Below, piece by piece: positions 1 through 8,630 of a DNA stretch of 13,729 nt. The stretch is from the NCBI GenBank assembly GCA_964437735.1, contig CAYTID010000060.1, forward strand, positions 1 to 13,729, given 5' to 3'. Positions within the stretch are counted from its first letter, which is position 1. Every line of letters begins with the position of its first letter. The translations under genes and the position numbers were made by a program. Under the pieces are notes generated by a model. The model saw only the letters and a list, made by a program, of their open reading frames with translations, did not search any database and had not been told where the DNA came from. Source of the stretch: CAYTID01 sp964437735. GTDB lineage: Bacteria > Bacteroidota > Ignavibacteria > UBA10030 > BY39.

Positions 1-35
1 AAATATAAAAAATTTTCTCGTGTATTAAAAATTCT

Positions 36-43
36 TATATTTG
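36..43 (+). promoter_or_regulatory. Bacteroidota-type -7 promoter motif
   Basis: TATATTTG matches the TAnnTTTG -7 element recognised by the primary sigma factor of Bacteroidota. It ends four bases before the ATG of the ABC-F gene, so a start site at the usual distance would fall on or next to the start codon. No convincing TTTG-type -33 element is visible; the nearest candidate is TTTTC near 13-17. The stretch is very AT-rich, so chance occurrence is possible. Confidence 0.35.
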
Positions 44-47
44 TACA

Positions 48-2063
48 ATGATATTGCTGGATAACATATCAATCCAATTCGGCGGCGAGTATTTGTTCAA
101 AAACATTACGCTGCAAATCGGATCGAACGATAGAATTGGACTCGTAGGAGCGAACGGTACCGGGAAAACTACATTACTGAAAATTCTGATGGGAATGACA
201 CAACCTGATGCAGGCACGATACAAAAAGCAAATTATGTTTCTGTCGGTTATTTACCTCAGGAAACCGTTTTTTCAGTTGAAAATACTCTGTACAATGAAG
301 CAAAATCCGCTTTTTCCGAAGTCAACCAACTGGAAGATCAGCTTGAGGAAGTAAATTGGAGAATCAGAAATTTCGATCCTCAGTCCTATGAAGACGAAAA
401 ATATCGCGAGCTTATAGATATTCAAGGTGAAATTCAGCATAAACTTGAAGTACTCGACGCGTACAGGATGCAATCCGAAACAGAAAAAGTGCTTATGGGT
501 CTTGGTTTTTCCACTGATGATTTCAACAGATCGACATTGGAATTCAGCGGCGGATGGCAGATGCGTATCGCACTCGCAAAATTGTTATTGAGCAATCCCG
601 CATTGCTTTTACTCGATGAACCGACAAATCACCTTGACCTTGATTCACTAAGATGGCTGGAGGATTATTTAAGGTCATATATAGGATCAATAATAATAGT
701 ATCGCACGACCGGACATTTCTCGATAACATGACGAATAAAACCTTTGCCTTAAGTAATTGTAAAATCGAGATATACTCGGGGAATTATTCTTTTTACGAA
801 AAAGAAAGCAGAGAGAGAAAAGCTTTATTACAGAATGCCGCTAAGAATCAACAGCAGCAGTTAAAACAGACACAACAGTTTATTGATCGTTTCCGCTATA
901 AAGCCACAAAAGCTCGACAGGTACAAAGCAGAATAAAGCAGCTTGAAAAAATTGATCTGATAGAGATTGAAAATGATGAAGATGAAATTCACTTCAATTT
1001 TACACATTCTAAACCTTCGGGAGCAATTGTACTAGAGGTATCAGATTTAACAAAAAAGTATGTTTCAATTCAAAATAAAAAGGGAAATTCAGAAGAAATA
1101 ATCTATAAAACTGTTTTTGAAAATCTCAATTTTACGATCGAACGTGGCGATAGAATTGCATTGGTTGGTGTAAACGGCGCCGGCAAATCAACGATGAGCA
1201 GAATATTAAGCAATACAGAGAAACAAACCTCCGGCGAAATCAAATTCGGCTATAATGTAATTACCGGCTACTATGCACAAAATCAGGTTGACGAGCTTCA
1301 GAGTAATATGGAAGTTTTAGAAGTTGCAGAAAGTGAGGCCTCTGTTGAATCGAATACGCAAATACGCACGCTTCTCGGTTGTTTTTTATTTAAAGGAGAT
1401 GATGTATTTAAAAAGGTGAGAGTACTTTCGGGGGGCGAAAAGAGCCGGCTTGCTCTTGCAAAGATGCTTCTCAAACCGGCAAACTTTTTAATTCTTGATG
1501 AACCGACTAACCACCTCGATATGCGCTCGAAAAAAGTTTTACAGGAAGCGTTAATAAAATTTGACGGTACCTATATCATCGTGTCGCACGACCGCCACTT
1601 TCTGGATCCCGTTGTGAACAAGGTTATCGAAGTACGAAACCAATCAATAAAAATTTATCTTGGAAATATTTCCGATTATATAAACGCTAAGGAAAAAGAA
1701 GTCCAACTATATAACGCAGATATTTCATCGACAGAAAAAAACAAGAAAAACAATGTTTCGCTTCTCGAAAAAGAGAGAAAGCGGATTGAGGCAGAACAAA
1801 GACAGAAAATTTACAAGCTCACCAAGCCGCATAAGGATAATCTCGATAAAATTGAGAAACTGATTAAAGAAAAAGAAAAAACGAAAGCAGAATACGAAAA
1901 ACAAATGTCCGACCCTGATTATTTTTCTGATTCGCAAAGAGTAAAAACCGTTTCGCGTGAATATAGAAAAATCAATAACGACCTTAATGAACTATACGAC
2001 CGCTGGGCAGAAGTCAGCTACCAGATAGAAAAATTAATAAAAGATAATTTTGAATTACTATAG
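48..2063 (+). CDS. ABC-F family ATPase, Uup/YdiF-like ribosome-associated factor
   Basis: Cytosolic protein with two ABC ATPase domains and no membrane segments. ABC-F proteins of this type bind the ribosomal E-site region and relieve stalled or poorly initiated translation complexes. Domain 1 has Walker A GANGTGKT (residues 34-41), signature FSGG ending at 169, and Walker B LLLLDEPTNHLD with D190 and E191. A charged, glutamine-rich helical linker (about 240-325) matches the family's interdomain arm. Domain 2 has Walker A GVNGAGKS (374-381), signature LSGGEKSR (460-467) and LILDEPTNHLD with D484 and E485. Both catalytic glutamates are present. Residues 555-665 form a Lys/Glu-rich coiled coil like the C-terminal domain of Uup and YfmR. 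At 671 residues the length is normal. The start is supported by the typical MILLDNISIQFGG opening and an in-frame stop at 6-8. No Shine-Dalgarno sequence precedes it. A housekeeping role is likelier than antibiotic resistance, but the subfamily is inferred. Confidence 0.93.
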   Translation: MILLDNISIQFGGEYLFKNITLQIGSNDRIGLVGANGTGKTTLLKILMGMTQPDAGTIQKANYVSVGYLPQETVFSVENTLYNEAKSAFSEVNQLEDQLEEVNWRIRNFDPQSYEDEKYRELIDIQGEIQHKLEVLDAYRMQSETEKVLMGLGFSTDDFNRSTLEFSGGWQMRIALAKLLLSNPALLLLDEPTNHLDLDSLRWLEDYLRSYIGSIIIVSHDRTFLDNMTNKTFALSNCKIEIYSGNYSFYEKESRERKALLQNAAKNQQQQLKQTQQFIDRFRYKATKARQVQSRIKQLEKIDLIEIENDEDEIHFNFTHSKPSGAIVLEVSDLTKKYVSIQNKKGNSEEIIYKTVFENLNFTIERGDRIALVGVNGAGKSTMSRILSNTEKQTSGEIKFGYNVITGYYAQNQVDELQSNMEVLEVAESEASVESNTQIRTLLGCFLFKGDDVFKKVRVLSGGEKSRLALAKMLLKPANFLILDEPTNHLDMRSKKVLQEALIKFDGTYIIVSHDRHFLDPVVNKVIEVRNQSIKIYLGNISDYINAKEKEVQLYNADISSTEKNKKNNVSLLEKERKRIEAEQRQKIYKLTKPHKDNLDKIEKLIKEKEKTKAEYEKQMSDPDYFSDSQRVKTVSREYRKINNDLNELYDRWAEVSYQIEKLIKDNFELL

Positions 2064-2224
2064 GAAAAGTGGATTTTCGGAGATTTTAGGAAAAAGTATT
2101 ATTAACACATCAGCGTTTAAAAATTTAAATAAGTTAGAGTCGTCTGTTTCAAGTTTTATATTATATTTTTCTTGCATCTTATTTAAAAATTGTTTAATGT
2201 ATTACAAGTTTTTGGAATTATAAA

Positions 2225-4714
2225 ATGGATTTTCACATGGAAGGTACTGCCCAAATCAATCAAATATTAGAGAGTATAACAGGCGGTTTTTTTGCGCTCG
2301 ATCGTTTATACCAATTCACTTATTGGAACCGCGCCGCCGAAGAAGGAACCGGTCTCAAGCGCGAGGAAGTTTTGGGAAAAAATGTTTTTGAAATTTTCCC
2401 TAACGCTAAAGATGCCGAGATCGGTGAAAAGTACCGCCTCGCCATGAACACAAATACTTTTCAATCCATTCAATCGGCTTATACCGACGATAGATTCGAG
2501 GCTTGGTACGATATACGTATTTATTCTACAGAGAACGGCATCTCGGTTTTCTTTCAGGATATCACAATGCAAAAACTTCAGCAACTTCAAAAAGAATTAC
2601 TTCTCGATGTTTCTCAATTAATCAATACAATACACCATATCGACGAATTGTGTATCGAAGCAGCGATTCGCATATCCGGATATCTTGGAATTCCTTCAAA
2701 ATTTGTATGCATATATCGGTATGATTCCAAAACTTCCCTGCTGCATTTACTAGCTCCCTCGCTTTCATATGTTCACATCTCACCCGATGTTGAGCACCAA
2801 ATCGTTGACGAAAAAGCCAATACGATTGCGGTACAAACTGCTTTGACCAGAAAATCAATAGTAACAGACGAACTGGCGCGAAGCACTATGGCGGCATTTT
2901 TTATTACGGAAATAGAAGAAAATAAAATTAAAACACTCATTTCTTTGCCACTCATAGTTCATGGTGAATTACATGGTGTCCTGGAAGTAATGACTCGAAA
3001 AGAGGAGGAGTATCTCAAAAGCGAAGTGGATTTATTGACCGTGATCGCAAACGAATTATCAATCGGCTTAAACCGAAAAAAATTAACCGACGAAATAACA
3101 ATAAAAAACATAGAACTTGAAAACGAAAAACAAAAAACAGAAGAAGCTCATCTTGCGTTGAAAAAATTTCTTGCAACGTTCAGCCACGAATTACGAACAC
3201 CCTTAAATTCAATCGTCGGTTTTTCGCAGTTCCTCTCGACCGATTTCGAGAGCCTTCCGCCCGAGAAAATCAAAGACTTCATGAAAAATATTCACACAAG
3301 CGGAGAACACCTGCAAGACCTGATTAACGATATATTGGATTTCTCTAAAATCGAAGCCGGTAAAATGGACCTTCATATCGAAGGTTACCCGATCGATTAT
3401 TTTGAAGAGAGCATCAGAAGAGTATTGCAATCAGAATTTGACAAGAAAAACATTAAGCTGCAATTTAACATTTCATCGCACATTGAAACACTTTATGTGG
3501 ACCAGACAAGGTTTAAGCAAATTATGGTAAATCTGGTTTCAAATGCAATAAAATTCAGCCATGACGGAAGTATAATCGAAATCGGATTTAGGCGTGTTGA
3601 AAATGAAGTCGAGATATCCATTAAGGACAAAGGTATCGGAATAAAACGGGATGAGCTGCAAAAAATATTCAAACCTTTTCAGCAAACAAAAAGTGCAAAA
3701 GGAGAAAAAGAAGGTACCGGACTTGGTCTTGCAATAACAAAACGTCTTGTTGAATTACACGGAGGAGAAATATCAGTCGAGAGCGAGTGGGGACGAGGAA
3801 CAACTTTTATTATCAGAATCCCTATTGTTCTTGGAATTGACAACGATCTGATGAAATCGAACTTGCTGGAAGAATTTTCAAGCCTTGAAACAAGGACGCC
3901 CCGAGAAGCACAAATTGGTACTTACGAATTGTGTTCAGGTATTGAAAAGGAAACAGAGAAGAAAAAAGAAAAACCCCTTGTACTGATAATAGAAGACAAT
4001 CAGCAGGCGATACAGTTACTTGAAATGTACCTTCAAGACACCGGTTATAGAACAGAAGTTGCCCGCGACGGTTTGCAGGGAATCGAAAAAGCTAAACGAC
4101 TTAAACCAAACATAATCACATTGGACCTGATGCTTCCGATGCGGGATGGATGGCAGGTATTAAAAGATTTAAAAAACCATCCGGTCTGTAAAGATATTCC
4201 AATAATCATAATATCAATTACAGATGAAAAAAAACTTGGCTTTAGTCTTGGCGCTGCCGATTATTTTGTCAAGCCTGTCAATAAAATCGATCTGCTGGCA
4301 ACCTTAAAGCGCATACCGATGAAAAGACAACCAACGTCTGAACATCCTAAGATCCTCGTAATCGACGATGATAAAACCGCGGTTGAGCTGATAGAGGTAA
4401 TATTAGATTCAGAAGGTTACGATGTTATTAAAAGTTATAGCCCAAAAGAAGGATTACAACTTGCTATAGATGAAAACCCTGACATCGTTATCCTTGATTT
4501 GATAATGCCGGAGATATCAGGTTTCAACCTCGCTTATCAGATGCGCCAAAATGAAAAAACCAAAAACATTCCTATAATCATTTTAACTTCGATGGAAGTC
4601 GACCAGGAAACCAGAGATAAAATGGAAGGATTTGTTTCGACCGTTATGAGCAAGCAAAAGTTTACGAAGAAAGATTTATTGAGAGAGATAAATTCGATTG
4701 ATAAGATAAAATAA
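2225..4714 (+). CDS. Soluble hybrid histidine kinase: PAS-GAF-HisKA-HATPase-REC-REC
   Basis: Signal-transducing sensor kinase of 829 residues without signal peptide or membrane segments, so it probably senses a cytosolic cue. A PAS domain (about 7-115, with the typical YWNRAAEEGTG segment) is followed by a GAF domain (about 130-285), a short helix, HisKA with phospho-acceptor H321 in FSHELRTPLN, and an HATPase domain (about 420-535) with N box N440, G1 box DKGIGI (D468) and G2 box GTGLGL (497-502). Two receiver domains follow: REC1 (about 577-690, phospho-site D634 in TLDLMLP, KPV lysine) and REC2 (about 703-820, D758 in ILDLIMP, acidic cluster IDDD). REC2 has KQ where KP is usual. No DNA-binding or enzymatic output domain is present, so the phosphate probably moves to a partner or returns to the kinase. 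The ligand and target are unknown. No good Shine-Dalgarno sequence precedes the start; a second ATG at 2237 is an alternative. Confidence 0.93.
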   Translation: MDFHMEGTAQINQILESITGGFFALDRLYQFTYWNRAAEEGTGLKREEVLGKNVFEIFPNAKDAEIGEKYRLAMNTNTFQSIQSAYTDDRFEAWYDIRIYSTENGISVFFQDITMQKLQQLQKELLLDVSQLINTIHHIDELCIEAAIRISGYLGIPSKFVCIYRYDSKTSLLHLLAPSLSYVHISPDVEHQIVDEKANTIAVQTALTRKSIVTDELARSTMAAFFITEIEENKIKTLISLPLIVHGELHGVLEVMTRKEEEYLKSEVDLLTVIANELSIGLNRKKLTDEITIKNIELENEKQKTEEAHLALKKFLATFSHELRTPLNSIVGFSQFLSTDFESLPPEKIKDFMKNIHTSGEHLQDLINDILDFSKIEAGKMDLHIEGYPIDYFEESIRRVLQSEFDKKNIKLQFNISSHIETLYVDQTRFKQIMVNLVSNAIKFSHDGSIIEIGFRRVENEVEISIKDKGIGIKRDELQKIFKPFQQTKSAKGEKEGTGLGLAITKRLVELHGGEISVESEWGRGTTFIIRIPIVLGIDNDLMKSNLLEEFSSLETRTPREAQIGTYELCSGIEKETEKKKEKPLVLIIEDNQQAIQLLEMYLQDTGYRTEVARDGLQGIEKAKRLKPNIITLDLMLPMRDGWQVLKDLKNHPVCKDIPIIIISITDEKKLGFSLGAADYFVKPVNKIDLLATLKRIPMKRQPTSEHPKILVIDDDKTAVELIEVILDSEGYDVIKSYSPKEGLQLAIDENPDIVILDLIMPEISGFNLAYQMRQNEKTKNIPIIILTSMEVDQETRDKMEGFVSTVMSKQKFTKKDLLREINSIDKIK

Positions 4715-4715
4715 A

Positions 4716-6083
4716 TTAGATCCGCAACTTCATACCGAAAGCAAACGATACTCGGTTCGCGCTTTTAGGCAGTATTACAGCCTCAAAGTTATCTGATGCA
4801 AATTCAATATCTAAAAATCCCATTAGGAAGCCAAAGCCAAATCCCATGTTGGTATTAGCTCTCCCTCCTAGGGAAACTCCAGTCCGAATCGGTAACCATC
4901 TGAATGGTTTGTATTCAATTCCTAATGAAAAACGGGGCGCGGTCGTACTTCCTGTATAATCTGTAAAACCCTGATTGTAGTCGAATGCAACAATTAATTC
5001 TCCCGGAAAGCTATTAATGAAAGGGGCTTTATCAAGCTGATACGCAGCACCAAATCTTAATGTTGTGGGCAGGTTCGATGAAAAACCGGAGATTTTGATA
5101 TTTCTACCTTCAAATAATTTCTGTAGTGTGTCCAATTGCTTATCGGCTATTTTAGGATCGTCAAAATCAAATTCTGCATAGTTAGAATGTTCGTATGTGT
5201 TGTGCTTCCAATTTATTCCACCCATATCTACCAAGGCAATTCCCACACTAAGTTGATCATTAACAAATCCTGAAACACCGATATCAAATCCGAAGCCATG
5301 TCCTGCGGGTCGTGGAAAAACTGAAAACTCGGCGTTACTGTTTTCATCGAGTAAATCAATTCCCGCGAACCTTGCCCGGTAATCTACTACTCCTGAAATT
5401 TTTGCAAATTTATCAGTTGAAAAATAGGCAGTGTTCCGATTTAGGTCGGCAATTCCATAACCGTGAATCAGTTTAATTGTTATACCCGCTGCCATCGATT
5501 GCATAAATTTAAAATGAGGAATATTTCTGCCGTAAGATAAAGAGTATTCCCTCAACCACATTGAATTAAAGTACGTTTTGCTGAAATCGAAACGGCTTCC
5601 CAAAGGATTTCCGTAAAACAAAAACTGAATATAGTCTTTTGGAATAATCAGGTTAAATCCGGCTTTTTCTGTAACACTAAATGCAAACCCGCCGATTTTA
5701 GGATGGTGATATGATAAGGATAGCAATTTTAATTCAAAATCCAATCCGTTTAACGCAATCCCGTCCGGGAAAAGATTAATAATTTTTTTCTTATCTGCAT
5801 CGCTGAGTATAAATGGATTTCCGTTGTTGTCGCCTGTAAAATATTTATCGTATATTTTTAAATCTATTATATCACTGCCGATTTTGGTCCCAAAATTTAT
5901 AAGATTAAACGAAATATCGCTTTTGTCGGGATATCCGAGATTAGCCGGATTTATTCCTACGGCATTTATTCCGCGTGAAACCGTTGTATAAGTACGCGCC
6001 ATTCCGACTCCTTGCAAATTCGTTAAATCACCCCCTGCAAACAGCGAATGACTTATAAAAATCAACAAACTTAGAAATTTCAT
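4716..6083 (-). CDS. Predicted outer-membrane beta-barrel protein (DUF5723/PorV-like)
   Basis: The 455-residue product begins with a short Sec signal peptide (MKFLSLLIFISHSLFA, likely cut before GGD). The N-terminal segment, with QGVGMARTYTTVSRGINAVGINPANLGY, resembles the opening of DUF5723 and PorV/FadL-like outer-membrane proteins of the FCB group, where a conserved GINPANLG-type motif precedes the barrel. The rest alternates short amphipathic strands rich in aromatic and glycine residues with polar loops, and it ends in RVSFAFGMKLRI, a beta-signal-like final strand. It probably sits in the outer membrane as a channel or as a scaffold for surface proteins; the cargo is unknown. The start has a strong AAAGGAG six bases upstream. 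It follows the lipoprotein gene by 10 bases, so the two are very likely co-transcribed. Its stop lies one base from the stop of the convergent kinase gene. The family label is from recognised motifs only. Confidence 0.8.
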   Translation of the reverse strand: MKFLSLLIFISHSLFAGGDLTNLQGVGMARTYTTVSRGINAVGINPANLGYPDKSDISFNLINFGTKIGSDIIDLKIYDKYFTGDNNGNPFILSDADKKKIINLFPDGIALNGLDFELKLLSLSYHHPKIGGFAFSVTEKAGFNLIIPKDYIQFLFYGNPLGSRFDFSKTYFNSMWLREYSLSYGRNIPHFKFMQSMAAGITIKLIHGYGIADLNRNTAYFSTDKFAKISGVVDYRARFAGIDLLDENSNAEFSVFPRPAGHGFGFDIGVSGFVNDQLSVGIALVDMGGINWKHNTYEHSNYAEFDFDDPKIADKQLDTLQKLFEGRNIKISGFSSNLPTTLRFGAAYQLDKAPFINSFPGELIVAFDYNQGFTDYTGSTTAPRFSLGIEYKPFRWLPIRTGVSLGGRANTNMGFGFGFLMGFLDIEFASDNFEAVILPKSANRVSFAFGMKLRI

Positions 6084-6093
6084 GTTTTCTCCT

Positions 6094-8142
6094 TTATTCT
6101 TTTACTTGATAATTAAAAGTTCCGAAAACACGAAAATTTATCCAGTCAGTATTTCTGAATTTTACAGAAGGAACATTTTCAAGTGTATTTAGTGTAATTT
6201 CCAAGGCAATATACTTAGCCGTGTTAATATTATCTATTTCCTGTTTATTTAAACGGACTTCAAATTTCGATTGAACCGGATTGGAAGAAAATCCGTCCGA
6301 GCCTATTGTCGATGATTTAATTGCTACGGGACCTGTACTCGGCAGGGTTTGAATAAAACCCTTTTTCGCATTAAGCAACTTCAGAGATAATCGTGAGTCC
6401 AATGGAATTTTATTGTTGACTGTAAAATTGATTTTCCCCCCCTGAATCCTATCAACCGATGCAGAATCAAGGTCTATAGTATTTCCATTATCATTTTTAT
6501 CTTCTCCCATTCTTAATGTATCTCTGAAAACTCCCCCTTTTATGCCGATATTTGATGGTATTTCAAAGAAAGATTCACCTACAATCTTATCTCGGCTCGA
6601 AATTGATCCCGATGAATAAAGCGGATTAATTGTTATAAGTGTTTCAATTTTATATTTTGGGGGAAGGTTTTTATTTAGCGATACATACCTTCTTAATGTA
6701 GAAACAACTTCGTCTCCACCGATAATGATTGGCGTTGTTGTATTGGCATTAATAATGGTTGGGGGAATTGCCAGCGTATAATGTGCTGAATCATTTAACC
6801 TGATGAAACCACTTATACGGGATTGTATATTGGGGGATGTTAAGTTCAGAATAAATTTTGCTTCAGGAAACCGCAAGGAATCTGCTGAAAATTGTAAAGG
6901 TATATCATTAAGTTTTATATTAATCGTCGTATCGAGTTGGATGTCCACCGGTTTTATCTGACCTTCGATAAATGAGGCAACAATAATGTCCTGTGGCGGC
7001 GGGTGAATTTTTATAGAGGCAATAAGTACATCATTTTGACTAAACGTCCTGAATTGTACCGTATCCTGTTCTGAACCGAGTTGAACAAACTGCGCACTAT
7101 AAATTAATGTATCTGTAGGAAAAGGATTATTAATTTCATAATTGGCAAAATTTAGCTGCAATATTGATGAATCTTTCCTTGATACAACTTGATTAATAAA
7201 AAAAGGGAGTTGATTATTTTTGTTTATCAATTGCGGAAGCATCAGAGTGATCCGAACTGTAACGTCAAAATCGTTTTTTATTTTTAGGTCAACAATTCCT
7301 TTTTTAAAAAACGCTCTCTTTAACTTCGTGGGAGTGGCGGAACTGTCAATCACAAATTTTGCGCTGTCAACACGCAGAATATTTGTCGGAGGAATTTTTG
7401 CCCGTCCGCTTCTAATTGAAAGATTTAAAAAATCAATTTTAACTTTAAGCACTGTATCCTGAATCGTAACCTGATTAGTCCCGCTTCCGGGAGTTCCGGA
7501 ATAGATCGTATCGAGTTTTAGCGGAGGGTTAAGCGTTCTGTTGTGAAGTTGTTGTTCAGCCTGCCGGGTTCCGTGTGGGGGGAGCGAATCTATATAAAAA
7601 ATAAATTTATTATTTCGGAAATCAACAAAACGGATTGTATCATTAAATTTAATTGTAATCGGCAGCGGATTAAAGATTGTCAGCCTGAATATTCCGGTTT
7701 CAAATTCCAAGTAATCAAACTGATCGTTGGAAGGTATTTGAGCTGTGATCGGAGGAAGATTGCCCGGAGGAATAATTGTCGGGAACCTGGGTAATCCGGG
7801 AACTGGGATATCTGTCCCGGTAGAATAATTTCTGAATGGAATCACACCGGTTTTAATATTCATCGGGATTGGTTCAGCGGGTTTCAATTTTATCTTGTCG
7901 CCGACGCTGTCCGATTCCGTTTGCCGCGAATATGAATATACCATATAACCGTTTAAAGGATTAATTTTAATCAGACTCGTATCCTTTTGAATAAGGGAAT
8001 CGATTGTGTAGGGACGGTTAATAATTGGAAAATTTACCTCAACATCCCATGAGGGCAACACCGGTTTTTTAAATTCGCATCCGGAAAAAATAACTCCAAG
8101 CAGTAAACAAAATTTTGAAATAAAGTAAATTTGACTTTTCAT
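6094..8142 (-). CDS. Large hypothetical lipoprotein, beta-rich, partner of outer-membrane barrel
   Basis: No family is recognised with confidence. The 682-residue product starts with a lipoprotein signal peptide: two charged or polar residues, a hydrophobic stretch, then the lipobox IFSGC with lipidated Cys22, followed by EFKK. The mature part is rich in proline, threonine, asparagine and predicted beta strands, with no catalytic motif seen. Similar segments recur near G150 (GIFRLTIFNPLPITIKF), G282 (GIVDLKIKNDFDVTVRI) and G569 (GKINFTVNNKIPLDSRL). These look like repeats of an Ig- or LEA14-like sandwich that carries a central Asn followed by a short hydrophobic turn. It is probably an envelope-anchored protein facing the periplasm or the cell surface. 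GAGG eight bases before the ATG serves as ribosome binding site. The barrel gene follows after 10 bases, suggesting that the two work together. It lies 147 bases downstream of the DUF3467 gene, with no clear terminator between. Confidence 0.75.
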   Translation of the reverse strand: MKSQIYFISKFCLLLGVIFSGCEFKKPVLPSWDVEVNFPIINRPYTIDSLIQKDTSLIKINPLNGYMVYSYSRQTESDSVGDKIKLKPAEPIPMNIKTGVIPFRNYSTGTDIPVPGLPRFPTIIPPGNLPPITAQIPSNDQFDYLEFETGIFRLTIFNPLPITIKFNDTIRFVDFRNNKFIFYIDSLPPHGTRQAEQQLHNRTLNPPLKLDTIYSGTPGSGTNQVTIQDTVLKVKIDFLNLSIRSGRAKIPPTNILRVDSAKFVIDSSATPTKLKRAFFKKGIVDLKIKNDFDVTVRITLMLPQLINKNNQLPFFINQVVSRKDSSILQLNFANYEINNPFPTDTLIYSAQFVQLGSEQDTVQFRTFSQNDVLIASIKIHPPPQDIIVASFIEGQIKPVDIQLDTTINIKLNDIPLQFSADSLRFPEAKFILNLTSPNIQSRISGFIRLNDSAHYTLAIPPTIINANTTTPIIIGGDEVVSTLRRYVSLNKNLPPKYKIETLITINPLYSSGSISSRDKIVGESFFEIPSNIGIKGGVFRDTLRMGEDKNDNGNTIDLDSASVDRIQGGKINFTVNNKIPLDSRLSLKLLNAKKGFIQTLPSTGPVAIKSSTIGSDGFSSNPVQSKFEVRLNKQEIDNINTAKYIALEITLNTLENVPSVKFRNTDWINFRVFGTFNYQVKE

Positions 8143-8289
8143 TATTCTAGCCTCTATATTTCTAAACGAATATAGAAATACGATTTCAGAATATCAACAG
8201 GATTCTAGCTTTCGTTGACTACGGTCACAGAATTATTGGGGGGAAATAATAATCCTCCTATATTTGATGTGTTTTGAGGTATTTATATT

Positions 8290-8613
8290 TTAATGAACCT
8301 GTCCTTCGGGATTTATAGGCTGAAATCCGAACCCGCCGCCGCTGGGTTCTCCGTGAATTTTAATTTCTCCGAATTTTTTTTCGAATTTTTCGATATTGTC
8401 TTTTAAAGCATTCATTAATAATTTTGTGTGTTGGGGTGTCATAATAATTCGTGCATGAACTTTTGCCTTTGGAACTCCGGGTAAAACCCGCGTAAAGTCT
8501 ATCACAAATTCTGCCGGCGAATGAGTTATAATCGCGAGATTAGAATAAATCCCTTCGGCTTCTTTGTCGGTAAGTTCTATGTTGATTTGTTGTGGTTGTT
8601 GCTGGTTGGTCAT
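8290..8613 (-). CDS. DUF3467 family protein
   Basis: Small cytosolic protein of 107 residues. After a Gln-rich start (MTNQQQPQQ) it has the DUF3467 core: INIELTDKEAEGIYSNLAII, a segment THSPAEFVIDF, then VHARIIMTPQHTKLLMNALKDNIEKFEKKFG. The tail is Gly/Pro-rich. The family's function is not established. The start at 8613 is preferred because AAAGGA (8620-8625) lies six bases upstream. A longer reading from an ATG at 8631 would add MMKGNS but would use that ribosome binding site as coding sequence and begin inside the terminator tail. The gene lies just downstream of the TPR gene and its terminator, so its transcripts either read through that hairpin or start in the few bases after it. Confidence 0.85.
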   Translation of the reverse strand: MTNQQQPQQINIELTDKEAEGIYSNLAIITHSPAEFVIDFTRVLPGVPKAKVHARIIMTPQHTKLLMNALKDNIEKFEKKFGEIKIHGEPSGGGFGFQPINPEGQVH

Positions 8614-8619
8614 TGAATT

Positions 8620-8625
8620 TCCTTT
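8620..8625 (-). promoter_or_regulatory. Ribosome binding site fixing the DUF3467 start
   Basis: AAAGGA on the minus strand, six bases before the ATG at 8613. It favours this start over the in-frame ATG at 8631. Confidence 0.7.
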
Positions 8626-8630
8626 CATCA

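Noticed and set aside
48..2063. ABC-F gene as an antibiotic-resistance determinant
   Set aside because: The Uup-like C-terminal coiled coil and absence of mobile elements or resistance neighbours fit a housekeeping factor better; no resistance-specific feature can be read from the sequence.
2116..2132. TTTAAA-AA-TTTAAA repeat after the ABC-F gene
   Set aside because: Made only of A and T; such self-complementary words are common at this base composition and lack a GC core for termination.
7220..7794. Open frames on the plus strand inside the lipoprotein gene (80 and 83 residues)
   Set aside because: They lie fully antisense to a well-supported gene, have no ribosome binding site or recognisable composition, and are explained as shadow frames.
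8154..8175. AT-rich hairpin (CTATATT/AATATAG) next to the lipoprotein ribosome binding site
   Set aside because: Seven A/T-dominated pairs with an eight-base loop form a weak stem; no conserved regulatory feature supports it.
8232..8253. Possible terminator around the GGGGGG run downstream of DUF3467
   Set aside because: The flanking ATTATT/AATAAT arms give a weak stem and no T-run follows on the minus strand.
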